Assembly (NCBI GenBank): GCA_015501585.1
Contig: JADNRY010000085.1
Span: forward strand, 159,453-223,452
DNA: 64,000 nt
Reading direction: 5' to 3'
Source of the DNA: Rhodocollybia butyracea
Lineage: Eukaryota > Basidiomycota > Agaricomycetes > Agaricales > Omphalotaceae
The stretch's first letter is position 1. The number at the start of each line of letters is the position of its first letter. Below the pieces are notes generated by a model. It worked only from the letters and a program-made list of their open reading frames with translations, did not search any database and was not told the DNA's origin. Made by a program: the position numbers and the translations under genes. Below are positions 1-10,676 of this stretch, piece by piece.

Positions 1-1099
1 ATGTTATTAAAAAAGACCAAGAAGCATGGCACAAAAGTTTCTAGGATGACTGGAAACAACGTAACCGAGGAAACAGGACAAGAGACTATAGATTGTGTAT
101 GCTCCAAATTGAATTTTATGACAGATGTGCTAAACATGTTTTCTAGCATGATCACCCAGTAATCGCTCAAGATCGCATCCCTTCACCAGAGCTAGATCCA
201 GTCCCTGATTCAAATCCGAGAATCATAATTGAAGCCTACTAGGACAGGCTGTATGCGATTTCTCCCACGGCAACTGCAAGATGTTCTTCCCTCCCTTTCA
301 AGCGCTCTACCTAGCACCTTTCAGCGGGAAAGGCAACCAACACCGCTGTCCTCTCCGTCTCACAGCGCATCTCACAGTGCATCTCCAGAGCCTCCAGCCC
401 TTCCTCCGCCCATTGATTACATTCACACTAAACCAAACAGGTTTGGCATATATCTTGTTTATCCTCAGCCTCTGGTGTCTATCCCTGATATGGAGGTACC
501 GATTGAGGACATATGTGATGGCCTGGGGTTTCCTGTTGTGTCACTTGCAAGTCCTCTCTCCATTCTTGGCGCAGCAGCTCGTCGTGCAGCAGAGCAAATA
601 TCTAGTAATCTTCTTGCACCTTTCCTTAATGTCATGGTCTTCTGTCTCATGGTTTGGTTCTACAATGGCTGACATTGAACTAAGTCTATTGCTGACCTTG
701 ATGAACTGGTGGACTCTGTCATTCAGCCAGATGACTTCTCTAAGGAGCACCTCAACGGCCTTAGTACTGGGAAAGTGCTGAGGGAAATGGACAAGTTTTT
801 TGATGACTCTGTCCCTGGTTCCGCATCTGATGGCTGGATAGAGGGTTCTCTGAAGATTAGGGTTCCATCTACTGGAGTGAAGCAAAGGGAAGAAGACGCT
901 CCAGTTTATGAAGTGAAAGGTGTCTTTTATCAAAAGCCATTGGAGGTAATTAAGTCGGTTTTCCAATCCCCCTCCTCCAAAAAATTCCACTACACTCCCT
1001 TTGAGCTGTATCAACAGTGCTCTGGCCCATTGAAACCCCTCCACCTCTCCATCACCACCACTGACCGTATCAGGCGATATGGTCATCCTAGACGCCGCT

Positions 1100-1256
1100 G
1101 ATAGACCAAATGGTCAATCTTATCTTTCTATTTATTATTAATTATATAATAAATCTGTTACTATAAGTATTGTACAATCACTTATGTACACACAATAGTA
1201 TCCTATGTCGTGTTCACCGGTGTATTTTAAGGACTTTGCTCATAGGGCGTGTTATA
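1100..1256. repeat. dispersed repeat copy 1, inside the Plavaka gene
   Basis: Begins with gatagaccaaatggtcaatc (a hairpin) and ends near ggcgtgttata. It is homologous to 26174-26357, which carries about 26 extra bases in the middle. It splits the Plavaka coding sequence, so it is a mobile repeat. It has no coding capacity. It may be a solo LTR of a small element or a MITE/SINE; termini and target duplication are not clear. Confidence 0.65.
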
Positions 1257-1541
1257 CCCATCAGAATCTGAGTCCGCCTCTGACCGCCTCCATAGTGAGC
1301 TGTACAACTCACTGGCCTTCATCAACAAGCATAACCAGGTTCAGGAGGACCAGTGGAGGAAATGTCAGTTGTACCCAGATGATGTGGCACTGAAAGTTCC
1401 ATGTGCGCTTGCTGGGATGATGCTCTGGTCTGATGCGACGCGGGTAGGTAATTGGGGTGATCAGTCGACACTTCCAGTACCTCAGTATATTACCTCTGAA
1501 AAAGGGATAGAAGTATAATATATTTTTCCCCTGAATTTTAG

Positions 1542-2262
1542 CTAGGGTTTGAAGGTCCAATCCAATTCAGTTTATTTACCAAAAATTCAATGAATCATGA
1601 ATTGGACCGGTCCATAAAAAACCTAAATCTGTATGAACCATGGACCTGCACTGGTCCACTGGTCCAATTCATCCTGGTTCATGCAGTTTAAATCAGTGCA
1701 AATTTAAACTGCACATGCATGAAAGATATATATTCAGATATGTAACAAGTGAGACCATGTAAAAAACTACTATAAAACAAAATAAAACATTCAGTATATG
1801 CTCTAGGCTGCCTTGAACTGCTCTTTTACCATGCAGAAATGCTTTCCAGGTTTGGCAGTCATTGGTCATCTGTTAAAACAGATCATGGATAGTGTATTCA
1901 ATATTGTATCATGTCAGGCTCTCAGACTTGTTGCATGGTACTGTTCAATAGGTTATGAGTAGTCTTTCCAGTCTTGTATTAGCTTATTGCTTGAGACCAT
2001 TAGAAAATATAAATTTTATTGATCACAATTGGAGAAAATATACTCATTTATCTAAAATATTTTTGCTATGTGGCTGTACTGGTTTAGACCAGTTTAAACT
2101 GATTCTTTGTGGTTCACTTTTTTTCTGAGATTTTGATGAACCATGAACTGGACCAGGTTTAAATCATGGCCCGGTCCATCTATCATCAGTTCATTTTGCG
2201 GTTCAGTTCAGTGCAAATCATCAGTTTTTTGCAGTCCATTGAATTGGACCTTCAAACCCTAG
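1542..2262. mobile_element. non-autonomous TIR element (MITE-like), 721 bp
   Basis: The left end CTAGGGTTTGAAGGTCCAAT is repeated in inverted orientation at the right end (ATTGGACCTTCAAACCCTAG), giving 20 bp of perfect terminal inverted repeat. Inside are further inverted and direct copies of GGTCCA, GAACC and TTTAAAC motifs (for example near 1605-1700 and 2080-2215), typical of subterminal repeats. There is no ORF. It interrupts the Plavaka coding region, so it is younger than that gene. The target duplication is not obvious; the palindromic CTAG at the ends may be part of it. Confidence 0.75.
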
Positions 2263-2819
2263 GAAAAAGTTCGGAAATGGATTTTTGAATGTGTCTATAG
2301 TGTTGCAAGCAAGGCTGTTGAAGCTATTCTGGGTAAATCTTCCTGGACATCTACGAGAGTATGTTTTATTTTTAATTTTTGTGAACCAACTGATATTATT
2401 TTAGAACACATTTTCCACCAGTTTCATTGTTTTGGAGTCATCTTTTATAATATTCTTGTCCCAGATGTATTGCATGAGTTTGAGATTGGTGTTTGGAAGA
2501 TGGTTTTGATGCATTTGGCTCGGATGCTTGTGACAGTTGGAACTAGTGCTGTCCAGACAATGAACCAGTGGTATTATCCATCATGATTATCTTGATGATG
2601 ACATTTTCTTGTAGATTTTGTCAGGTTCCTCCATTTGGCCGAAGTACTATTCGAAAGATCAGCAAGAATGTCTCACAGATGAAGAACCTTGCAGCAAGAG
2701 GTTATGAAGGCTTTCTACATGTGTGTCATTTTCTGAGTAGTAATATCCAGTACTACCATATTGTGATTGCTAGGTATCCATGCCCATGTTTGAGGGTCTT
2801 TTCCCACATCTGTTGAAGG

Positions 2820-4738
2820 GAACTGCACTTGTTGAAGTTAAACACACTGGAGCCTTCAGCTAACTCAAACAGTGTGATACAACATATTGCCAACACTTCT
2901 TTGCCCACCGCATTTGAAGCCACAAACTCAGCTTCAGTAGAGGATAGAGTAACCACAGGTTGTAGTTTACTACTCCAGCTAACAGCACCTGATCCAACCT
3001 TTATGATGTATCCAGTTGTTGACTTCCCATTGTCTTTGTTGCCACCCAAGTCTGCATCACCGATAGCTGTGATCAGATTGGGGGCATCAGGATCTGGCCC
3101 TAGTTCCAACTCATAGTCAAGAGAGCCTTTCCAGTAACGCCACAATGCTTAACAGCAATCCAATGAGTGTATCCAGGATTAGAGTTGAAACGAGTCAAGA
3201 CACCACAGGCATAAGCTGTGTCAACACGAGGCTTGAGCACACAAGCATGCTTTGAAGCATTCAATAGAGCCATCAGCCTTGTGCTTAATATGGTATACCC
3301 AAGTTGACCCAATTGCTTTCTCTCCTGGTGGCAAGTCAACAATATCCCAAGTCTGGTTTGCTAGATGAGCAGCAATCTTATCATCCATTGCTTCTTCCCA
3401 CTTAAAGGCTTCTGGACTGCGCATAGCGTCTCGATAATTTCGAGGTTCTACACCGCTAGCAGCATGTCCATGTTCCTCTACATCTCCATTGTATTCATCA
3501 GACTCATTATGGGCATTGCCCTTAGACGTCAGTCACAGGTATTTTGAGTTCTGGGGTGGGAGCAAGAGCAGGAGGTGCATTAACAGGAGGCACATCATCT
3601 TCATCAGCAGAGGCGGGTTCAGAGTCCAATTCATCAGAAAAAGCAGGAGGTGTGAATAGATCATTAGAGGTACTAGATGGATTCAGAGTAGCAGATGGTT
3701 CCGGAGGAGTCACAGGAATGTAGTCTCGACAAAGGGTAGGCTGATTAGGTGACTTGGATCCATACATGAATCTTTCATCAAATCTGCATGTTCGCTGATA
3801 ATGACCTTTTTAGTGACCAGATTCCGGAACTTCCAGCCTTTAACTCCCTCAGGATACCCAATAAATACACACTTTTCCATATGTGAACCAAAATGTGGCC
3901 GCTTGTCCTTTTGAACATGAACATACGCAATGCATCCCCAGACACACAAGTTGTCAACCTTTGGCTTGACTTTATACCAGACTTCAAAAGGAGTGACACC
4001 TGGGACAGCAGATGTTGAGCATCGATTAAGCACATAAACAAGCACAGCCAGGCACTCAGCCCAAAATGACTTTGGTAAACCCGATTCCAGTAGCATAGCA
4101 GTCAGTAATTCAGCCAATGTCCAGTTAAGCTGTTCAGCAACTCCATTCTGCTGGGGTCAATTCTGGGCTGTTCTCTGCACCTCAATCCCCTTGTCTTTCA
4201 AGAACTGTTCCATTGCTTTGGATATAAACTCACCACCTTTGTCATGACGGGATCACCTTGATCTTTTTACCAGTAGAGTTTTCCGCCCAGGCCTTAAACT
4301 GCTTGAATGCACCAAATGCTTCACTCTTCTTTTTGAGTAGTGCAACTGCTCTGAAGCGTGATTTGTCGCATATAAAGGGAATCCAATAGCGGTAGCCAGA
4401 AGGCGAAACAACACCAGTATCATGTACATCCATATGAACAAGTTCTAGAACTTCACCAGCACGAGTATCACTGCTAGGAAACGGATTGGCATGCATATTT
4501 CCACCAAGACATGGTTCACATACTGGGTCTGGCTTTGCACTAGAATTGAGTATAAAGCCCTCAACCATACCATTTCTAGACAGCTTGCTAACATCACTCA
4601 GATTGTAGTGAAAGAAGCGTTGATGCCACAGCTCAAGGTCAAGAGGCAGGTCCGAATCATTCAGCATATCAAAGCCTGTTTGCATGAAAAACTCTACCTG
4701 CTTCTTCTGAATCCAACCCTTGCATTCCATTTGAGCAT
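2820..4738 (-). pseudogene. Copia (Ty1) retrotransposon pol fragment
   Basis: Read on the minus strand from 4730 to 2820. First comes a GAG-pre-integrase/integrase N-terminal part ('LELWHQRFFHYNLSDVSKLS', 'CEPCLGGNMHANPFP', 'LELVHMDVHDT'). Integrase C-terminal sequence follows ('MLLESGLPKSFWAECLAVLVY', 'YLGC'-like 'CVFIGYPEGVKGWKF'), then the start of reverse transcriptase ('WEEAMDDKIAAHLANQTWDI', 'GSTWVYHIKHKADGSIE'). The track then jumps at about 3230 directly to 'GVLTRFNSNPGYTHW' and RNase H ('WSSKLQPVVTLSSTEAEFVA'). The RT core with the YVDD box is deleted. No LTR flanks either end. It sits exactly where Plavaka residues are missing, so it was part of a replacement or insertion-deletion event. 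Several frameshifts are present. Confidence 0.85.
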
Positions 4739-5603
4739 TCAGATTTCATGCCCCCTACTGAGCGAGACATTCACTACCGGATTTCCAATGACTGCTCTCA
4801 GTGGGAGGATATTCATACATTTATGGAAAATCATGAGGGCAATCCTGCAGTCAAAGTGAGTGTCTTAATCAGTGATATGGTACTTTATTAACATGAAATT
4901 CAGAAGGAATTCTATCTCAATCTGGCATCTGTACTCTCATATAGCTCAGACTCCAGAGTCAGATATCTCTGTGGAGCAGCTTGATGATCTGTTTGTCTCC
5001 AGTGACCAGATGTACAAGCACAAGGTTTTGCGGCTCAATTACACCACATATCATTTCCGTCCCTGCCAAGATTCCATTAATCCTTGTACTCACCCTGATA
5101 TCATGGTCTTGTCTGATGAAGGTGATGAGAATCCTTACTGGTATGCCCGGGTTATTGGCATTTATCATGTGGATATATGTTCATCTTTGTAACAAACCCT
5201 CCCAACATGTTGACTTTCTTTGGGTCCGCTGGTTTGGACCAGATGTCAAGTATAAATCTGGATGCAAGGCTAAGTGTCACCCTAGGGTTGGATTTATGGA
5301 TGGGAATGATCCTTGTGCATTCAGTTTCATTGATCCTACTTCTGTCTTACAAGCTGCTCATCTTATCCCTGCTTTTCATCTTGAAAAGACCCAATCCATT
5401 ATGGGACCCTCAGTATCCCGGCCACTTTCAGATGATGATCAAAATTGGTGGTGGTACTATGTGATCATGTATGTGTCCCTTTTTTGTCAAACTAATCCCA
5501 TATATTTTTGCCTTCATAGCTTTGCTGATCATGACATGGTTATTTGTCTTTGTCCTGATTTCAATCTTGGATATCATCAAGGTCACAGTCCTGACCATTC
5601 CAC

Positions 5604-5878
5604 TGTTGGATAATAAAATAGAACACGATATTACCACTCAGGATAATATATAGCACAACGGCAGAATAGAGTAAAAAGCACAATATATTCCGTTTGCCCC
5701 CTACAGCACTGAGAGAGGGGCAATCGGATGAGGTAGCGTATATCTTGCTACTGCTTATATACTGGTAATGGGGGTGATAGGAAATAAGTACGTGTAAGTA
5801 CGTGTCAATAATGAGTGTGAGATAACTATGAGCTTGATCAATCATAACAATGATACTGATATCTGCTGATATCCAACA
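5604..5878 (-). mobile_element. Copia-type LTR, 275 bp
   Basis: It starts TGTTGGATA and ends TATCCAACA, the 9-bp inverted termini usual for Copia LTRs in fungi. Directly after 5878 comes CTTCCCCGCAAG, which on the minus strand is the purine-rich tract CTTGCGGGGAAG before a 3' LTR. This is therefore the 3' LTR of a minus-strand element whose internal part lies to the right. It is inserted at the end of the Plavaka coding sequence. Confidence 0.85.
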
Positions 5879-6232
5879 CTTCCCCGCAAGCTTATAGTTA
5901 GTCGAACAAATAATAAAACAAATGTAAACAATATACCAATCAATCAACTTCTGCATTAATTCCACCCAATAATCTGTGTGCGTGCAACATAGTAGCTAAC
6001 TTTCGAGCAAAACACTTTGATGTGGAAAAATGATCTGATGCAATGAATGGCCTCGAAATGATCTGTTCAACTCACAATATGAACAACAACGTATGTCCGT
6101 CTGGTAGCATGCCTCTGATGCCTGTCCAATGTCCAATGCCTTGTCAAATACACAATTTGACACTAAATTTGCGCTACAACGCGATGGGTCTGCTCTGATC
6201 AAACACACAGTTTGATCCCAATAAGTGTTCTC
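5879..6232 (-). pseudogene. 3' end of a Copia pol (RNase H tail), decayed
   Basis: It adjoins the LTR at 5604-5878 through a polypurine tract. The minus-strand frame ends '...YQTDIRCCSYCELNRSFRGH', which resembles the 'KHIDIRYHFIRE' region near the end of Copia RNase H. It is short and heavily mutated. The rest of the element is absent, replaced on the right by palindromic repeats at 6235. Confidence 0.5.
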
Positions 6233-6234
6233 TT

Positions 6235-6372
6235 CACTTCAGGCAGCCCCTCTACCACCCATATTAGGGTAAATACCCTGTGTCAAGAATTGCCCTAATA
6301 TGGCCACTTCAGGCAGCCCCCCATTGCCCCATATTAGGGTAAATACCCTATGTCAAGAATTACCCTAACAAG
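6235..6372. repeat. two tandem ~70-bp units, each with a stem-loop
   Basis: Both units (6235-6304 and 6305-6372) begin CACTTCAGGCAGCCCC. Each contains CATATTAGGG followed about 25 nt later by CCCTAA, forming an inverted repeat (11 bp and perfect in the first unit, CCATATTAGGG / CCCTAATATGG). A related start CACTTCAGGCAGC recurs at 53928. The CACTT beginning recalls CACTA-type ends, but no matching right end was found. Confidence 0.6.
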
Positions 6373-6809
6373 GCCTAAATCTTGGAGTTGTACCACACCT
6401 TGGATGCATCCACCCTATTGAAAATAGCTCTGGTACCATCCTCTGATGGGAGTACCCATGGTGGATGGTACTACCATGGATGCATCCACTGTGGGTGCTC
6501 CCCCATCTTTAAACCCTAAAAATGACTTGTGCGTAAGTCAGTGACCATCATGGTCACATACTTAAGTGCTCTGAGCCCTTGAACCCTCTGAGCCCGGCCT
6601 TCCTGAGCCCTAGCCCAGCCCGACCCACTTAAGGCTTGGACACGGCTCAGGGCCGGGCTGAGATTTTTCCAAGCCCTGGGCCCGGGGCCTGAGCCGCGGC
6701 TGGTGAGCGTCAAAATGCTGCACTCGGCGCATTCGGCATCTGATAACTGCATAGTTCCTGAGTCAGCCTGATATGTGCCGAGTCATTTTTCTTAAAGTCT
6801 TTCACAAAC
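6373..6809. other. non-coding palindromic, GC-rich stretch
   Basis: At 6400-6500 are repeated and inverted copies of ATGCATCCA and GGTACCATC/GATGGTAC. At 6570-6710 a GC-rich block has GAGCCCGGCC/GGGCCGGGCT in inverted orientation, likely a degenerate foldback element. I see no gene. The hAT start codon follows at 6810. Confidence 0.5.
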
Positions 6810-8245
6810 ATGTCTGAACGGCTACGCCGTGCTCCCGCGCCGTCGACCAAGCTTACGGATCTATTCAATAATGCCGCGCTTCTTCCATCGCAAAAACATG
6901 CGATGGAAGCAAAATCTCATGCTCAAAAGGAGAAAGAACTCACGCAAGGGAGAACTTTGACAGATGATGATATCGAACATCTCTCCAATGGTACGTAAAT
7001 ACCAAATGACTGTATGTATCACGACTTCTCTGCTCAACAGATTGCAATGGAAGTTCCTCAACTACTGGACCAACTTTGAAGCGCAAGCCTTCTGTATCAA
7101 TTGAGATAGACCACGAAGACACCTCTAACATTACTCCTGAGCCCAAAGCCAAGGAAACAAACCCGAAATGTGAATACTTCTCACAGCTTTGATATTGCTT
7201 GTCACTCATACTATTAAATGTAGCTAAACGCGCAAGAGTTACGGCTGAGCCTGTAAGTTCCGATGAAGACGAACAACCTGTCGAGAAACCAAAGACTGCC
7301 AAAAACGCCGATGTACATCACTTTTTCAATGATCCCATCCACATAGCTGGCCAAAACAAGACACGAAGGCAGTGTAAACTCTGCAGGTATGTTATTGTAC
7401 AAGAATGGCTCTTTGTTCAATTCATTCCACAGTACGGCCCCATTTGTGTCCGATATCAGTACTCTCCGCCGTCACTTAGGCTTGAAGCATGAGGTGTGTC
7501 CTTTGAAAATTTTTATGCTTGTGCACTAACCCTTGAGAAAGTACCCATATCGACAGTGGGCAAAAGCCAACAATTTTCGGTCAATGATTCCAAAAGATGT
7601 AGCGGAACGTAAGAAAGCTACTGCGGCCGCAGCTGCTAGCCAGAGTACAATAAACGATCATGCGGTACCTCTTGAGCCTAAGGCTAAAGTAATCCCTTAC
7701 TCGCATGAGCTGTTTCAGCAGGCTGCTCTTGAGTGGCTTATTGAGACTGATCAAGTACTACTTTATGTGCTTTTTATTGTTAGTATCCTACTAATTGAGT
7801 ATTTTTGTAGCCTATTTCGGCCTTAGAACATCCGAAATTCCAGAATATGATCAGTGTTGCAGCTCGTGCAACCCATGGAGTTAAAATTCCTGGGCGCAAG
7901 GCAACTCGAGCTGCCATCATTAAGCTTTTCAAAACGAACCTTTATGAGTTACGGATGCGATTTGCGGTATGTAGCTCTATCCGACACTCCCCGAAAATAG
8001 GAATTTGATGTATTTATAGAGCGATGCAGTGACCGGGAAAATTTCTCTTACCTGTGATGCATGGCAGGCCTCCAACGGCGATGCATACTTTGCAGTCACT
8101 GGTCACTGGATCGAGGAAGTTTCTCCTGGAAAGTGGAAGCTTCAAAGCGCACTGCTTGGTTTCACGCATATGAATACTGCACACAGCGGACCTTTGTTGG
8201 GTCGTGCACTATTCAAGATTTTGCGCCGTTTTGATATTGTTCATC
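6810..8245 (+). pseudogene. hAT-type transposase, BED finger and start of the core; truncated
   Basis: Multi-exon 5' part of a fungal hAT transposase. Exons read 'MSERLRRAPAPSTKLTDLF', 'VHHFFNDPIHIAGQNKTRRQ' with 'CKLC', then, after an intron, 'APFVSDISTLRRHLGLKHE'. CKLC plus HLGLKH gives a C2H2 BED-type zinc finger. 'KYPYRQWAKANNFRSMIPKD', 'PKFQNMISVAARATHGVKIP' and 'AVTGKISLTCDAWQASNGDA' to 'YFAVTGHWIEE' lead into the catalytic core. Introns are about 50 nt with GT-AG ends. The gene breaks off at 'RFDIVHR', exactly where the Ngaro element begins. Nothing to the right of that element resembles the missing catalytic and dimerisation parts, so the 3' half is lost. It would encode a nuclear DNA-binding transposase if complete. 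Confidence 0.85.
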
Positions 8246-8336
8246 GACCTATGCCTATTGTCACTCAGAAGTGAATCAGGTAGTAGCCAAAACCTTGAGC
8301 ACAAGGCTCATAAATTATGCGGATCATGAAGTGCTA
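8246..8336 (-). repeat. Ngaro terminal repeat B2 (91 bp)
   Basis: Starts gacctatgcctattgtcac and ends ggatcatgaagtgcta. It is the same sequence as 9509-9599. It forms the outer 3' end of the element and abuts the truncated hAT gene. Confidence 0.9.
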
Positions 8337-8455
8337 TGGAAAGGTACAGGATAGGTAGGGAGTACATAGATAAACAGATGGAAAGAAATTCAAAAGGAAG
8401 TACCAGCATATACATTAGTTTGTACAATTACAATGAAAAGGGTGAGGAGGGAGGG

Positions 8456-9170
8456 TGATAGAAAAGTGGCTTGATCAAGCTAGATCTAAGCCAGATACCA
8501 GTTAGTATACTTCTACAGACATCAGCCCTGATCTGTACACACTGAGAGCCTTGATATCCAAAGATCTAACAGCTAGATTGATTTAAGAGGCAGTATAGGT
8601 GTATAGATCTGTATGGATGTGTTATAGGCTCTGTTCAGTGTAAGATCAGTGAAAGACTCGAAATGCATACCTAATCCTTGTATCTAAAGCACTGTATGCA
8701 GAGCTAGTACTTGTATAGATTTAAGGATTGTCTATAAAGGTGATGTTTGAGCTATCAGAGCTGTGGAAAGGGGACAGATGTCCTTACCAGCCACCAGAGA
8801 CAAGCAAGATGATGGAGGAAGGGAAGGGAAGGAAGGAGCAATGATTCGACTCAGAGGCTTTTCTGGCGACCACAGGCCTCTGCACAGGTCCCTGGCACCT
8901 GTGGGAACCAGCCACTGAATATACACACTGCTCCAACATCTGTCAAAACTTGAACTTGTGATATCTTTGGAACGAGTTGGCAGAATCCTTAGGTTGTTAG
9001 GCCGTTGGATTCGTATTAAAAATGCGCTCATAATGATACCAGATATGACCTATAACTGTTGTTGAGCAAAAAGTGCAGCACTGCTGCAAGGTTGTACAAC
9101 TTTAAGCTCATCAAACAGGTCATATCTTGGGAGGTTCTTCTCAGAGTATTTTGGGAGTGGTACTGTTGGA
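8456..9170 (-). repeat. Ngaro repeat A2 (715 bp)
   Basis: Collinear with 14185-14899, from tgatagaaaagtggcttgat to gtactgttgga, with three substitutions by eye (t/c in agatcag[t/c]gaaag; c/a and c/t in gttgg[c/a]agaat[c/t]cttagg). The 99-codon minus ORF in both copies (8732-9031, 14461-14760) has no recognisable domain and is taken as chance. Confidence 0.9.
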
Positions 9171-9508
9171 TTCCCCTTGAAAATACGATGAGAATGACAC
9201 CCCAAATGTCCTAGGATAAGTGGAACAATGATGTCCCACTTGCACATTTCTGTTAGCTAACTTGAAGTGTGAATAGCTCAGCAGTGAATGAAGTTATTGA
9301 CAAGGGAAAAAGTGGGTCTTGAAGCTGGAATTCAGCTTGTACAAGCAATGCAGGAGTGAGGCATTATAGTTATGCCAGAGCTGTGACAAGCAGAGAGAGA
9401 TCATGTACACCATAGGTGATGAGCTGTACTCTCTACTTGTCAGAATGGATCTGTTGTTTGCAGAGGCCTTCAGAAAGTCTCCCTACCCTTGGAATCCGCC
9501 TTCATGTT

Positions 9509-9599
9509 GACCTATGCCTATTGTCACTCAGAAGTGAATCAGGTAGTAGCCAAAACCTTGAGCACAAGGCTCATAAATTATGCGGATCATGAAGTGCTA
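9509..9599 (-). repeat. Ngaro repeat B1 (91 bp)
   Basis: Identical by eye to B2 at 8246-8336. It lies 73 bp downstream (minus strand) of the recombinase stop codon, the position expected for B1 in split-repeat YR elements. Confidence 0.9.
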
Positions 9600-9672
9600 A
9601 TAGGATGCTAGTGATTGTTGTTGAGGGGTGGATGGTGGTGAGAAAAAATGTGAATGAGACGCAAGGAGAGTG

Positions 9673-10676
9673 TTAAAAACCTTGTTGACGTAGTCTGATA
9701 GCTGCAAGCTGTAGTTCAGCTCTCACAGCAGGATTGTCTCTGATGTAAATTTTCCATGCTGTAGAGGACCATCTCCCCAAGGCCATGATAATGGATTCAT
9801 CAAGACCAAGTCCAGAGTAGAAAGTAGCGCCCCCAGCTCTAGCTGAGTGCCCACCAAACTCTCTGCTTACAACAGCATAAAACATAGACTCAAACCAAGC
9901 ACGGTTTGGTAATGAACCATCCTCACAAATGAACAAGGCAGGCCTAGCTCCATGAAGCTTGTCTCTAGCACTGGTGTACTCCTTTAAGAGTGAGACAGGG
10001 TTAGCAAATTTCTGAGAACAGAAGAGAATATCTGTTCCCTGATAGAAAGGATCACTCTTGTGATAAGGCAGATGATAGCCAGCTTGTGCCAACTCAAGCT
10101 TTAAAGAAGCTCTTTTAATTATTTTCTTCCAATCAAACAGTGATTGGGAATGGTGAGCTCTCCAATCCGGTGACAGCCATAAAAAGCACAGCTAATGATT
10201 GTTGCAAAGAGGAGATGGTTGTAGGAGAGGTGTCTGATTTCATAAAACTGCAGAATGTGTGAAGTACGCAAAGGAGGCTTGCGCTTTACAGGATCAGCTC
10301 GAACCTTTTTTGATCCTCTGATGGTTGCTTGAACCAGAGGATTGGATCTAGATTCATCAAAGTTTGGATAGAGCTGTTTAAGATAGTGTCTTGCCCCAGT
10401 GAGATACTTGGGGCCAGAGGCAATGTGTTTGGATGTGTAGGCAATGTAGCGGGATAGAGTAGATGGAGTTGGGTCCAAAGAGAGGTTATGAGAGGTGCAA
10501 AAGCGAATATAGTCCCTAGCACCAGTAGAGTAGTTGTTTTTAGTTGACTTTTCAATGGCTTGAGATTGGAGAAACATAACTAGATCATCCAGTTTTCTCA
10601 AATCCATTGGGGGGCGAACAGAGCGGTTTTTATGACCACTCTGTTCACCCAGTGCCTCTAAAAGGACTCTCTCCAT
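9673..10676 (-). pseudogene. tyrosine recombinase (YR) of the Ngaro element, one frameshift
   Basis: Site-specific recombinase that would integrate the circular or linear cDNA copy. The N-terminal part reads 'MERVLLEALGEQSGHKNRSV', then a SAM-like core-binding region ('KSTKNNYSTGARDYIRFC'). The first catalytic Arg lies in 'FYGCHRIGELTIPN'. Near 10118-10126 the frame shifts by one base: the continuing frame reads 'DWKKIIKRASLKLELAQAGY' and runs on to 'HSARAGG' (HxxR), 'GRWSS' (Trp) and 'YIRDNP' (nucleophilic Tyr). All catalytic residues of the R-H-R-W-Y set are present across the two frames. The ORF overlaps the end of the RT ORF by 19 nt. The frameshift would inactivate the enzyme unless it is an assembly error. 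Confidence 0.88.

Larger units (their letters stand above)
229..5603 (+). pseudogene. Plavaka-type (CACTA-like) transposase, broken by nested insertions
   Basis: Cut-and-paste DNA transposase remnant. Pieces in order match the Plavaka family: 'APFLNVMVFCLMVWFYNG' (to 672), then a short gap and 'DLDELVDSVIQPDDFSKEHL' leading to 'KKFHYTPFELYQQ' (to about 1030), 'RLHSELYNS' and 'GMMLWSDATRVGNWG' (1290-1470), 'LVPDVLHEFEIGVWKMVL' (2455-2515), 'VPPFGRSTIRKISKNVSQMK' (2625-2685), 'IPMFEGLFPHLL' after a short intron (2774-2818), then the C-terminal part 'LRLNYTTYHF', 'QDSINPCTHPDIMVL', 'FLWVRWFGPDV', 'HLIPAF' and 'WWYYVIM' (5010-5465). The reading frame is broken by stops, frameshifts and three insertions (1100-1256, 1542-2262, 2820-4738). 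Roughly 150 or more residues expected between 'FEGLFPHLL' and the C-terminal part are missing where the Copia piece sits. The first 228 bases of the window show no clear coding match. The family call is firm; the exact 5' end is not. Confidence 0.85.

Noticed and set aside
8732..9031. 99-codon ORF identical to 14461-14760
   Set aside because: Both lie in the duplicated A repeats; no domain. Identity comes from the repeat, not from gene duplication.
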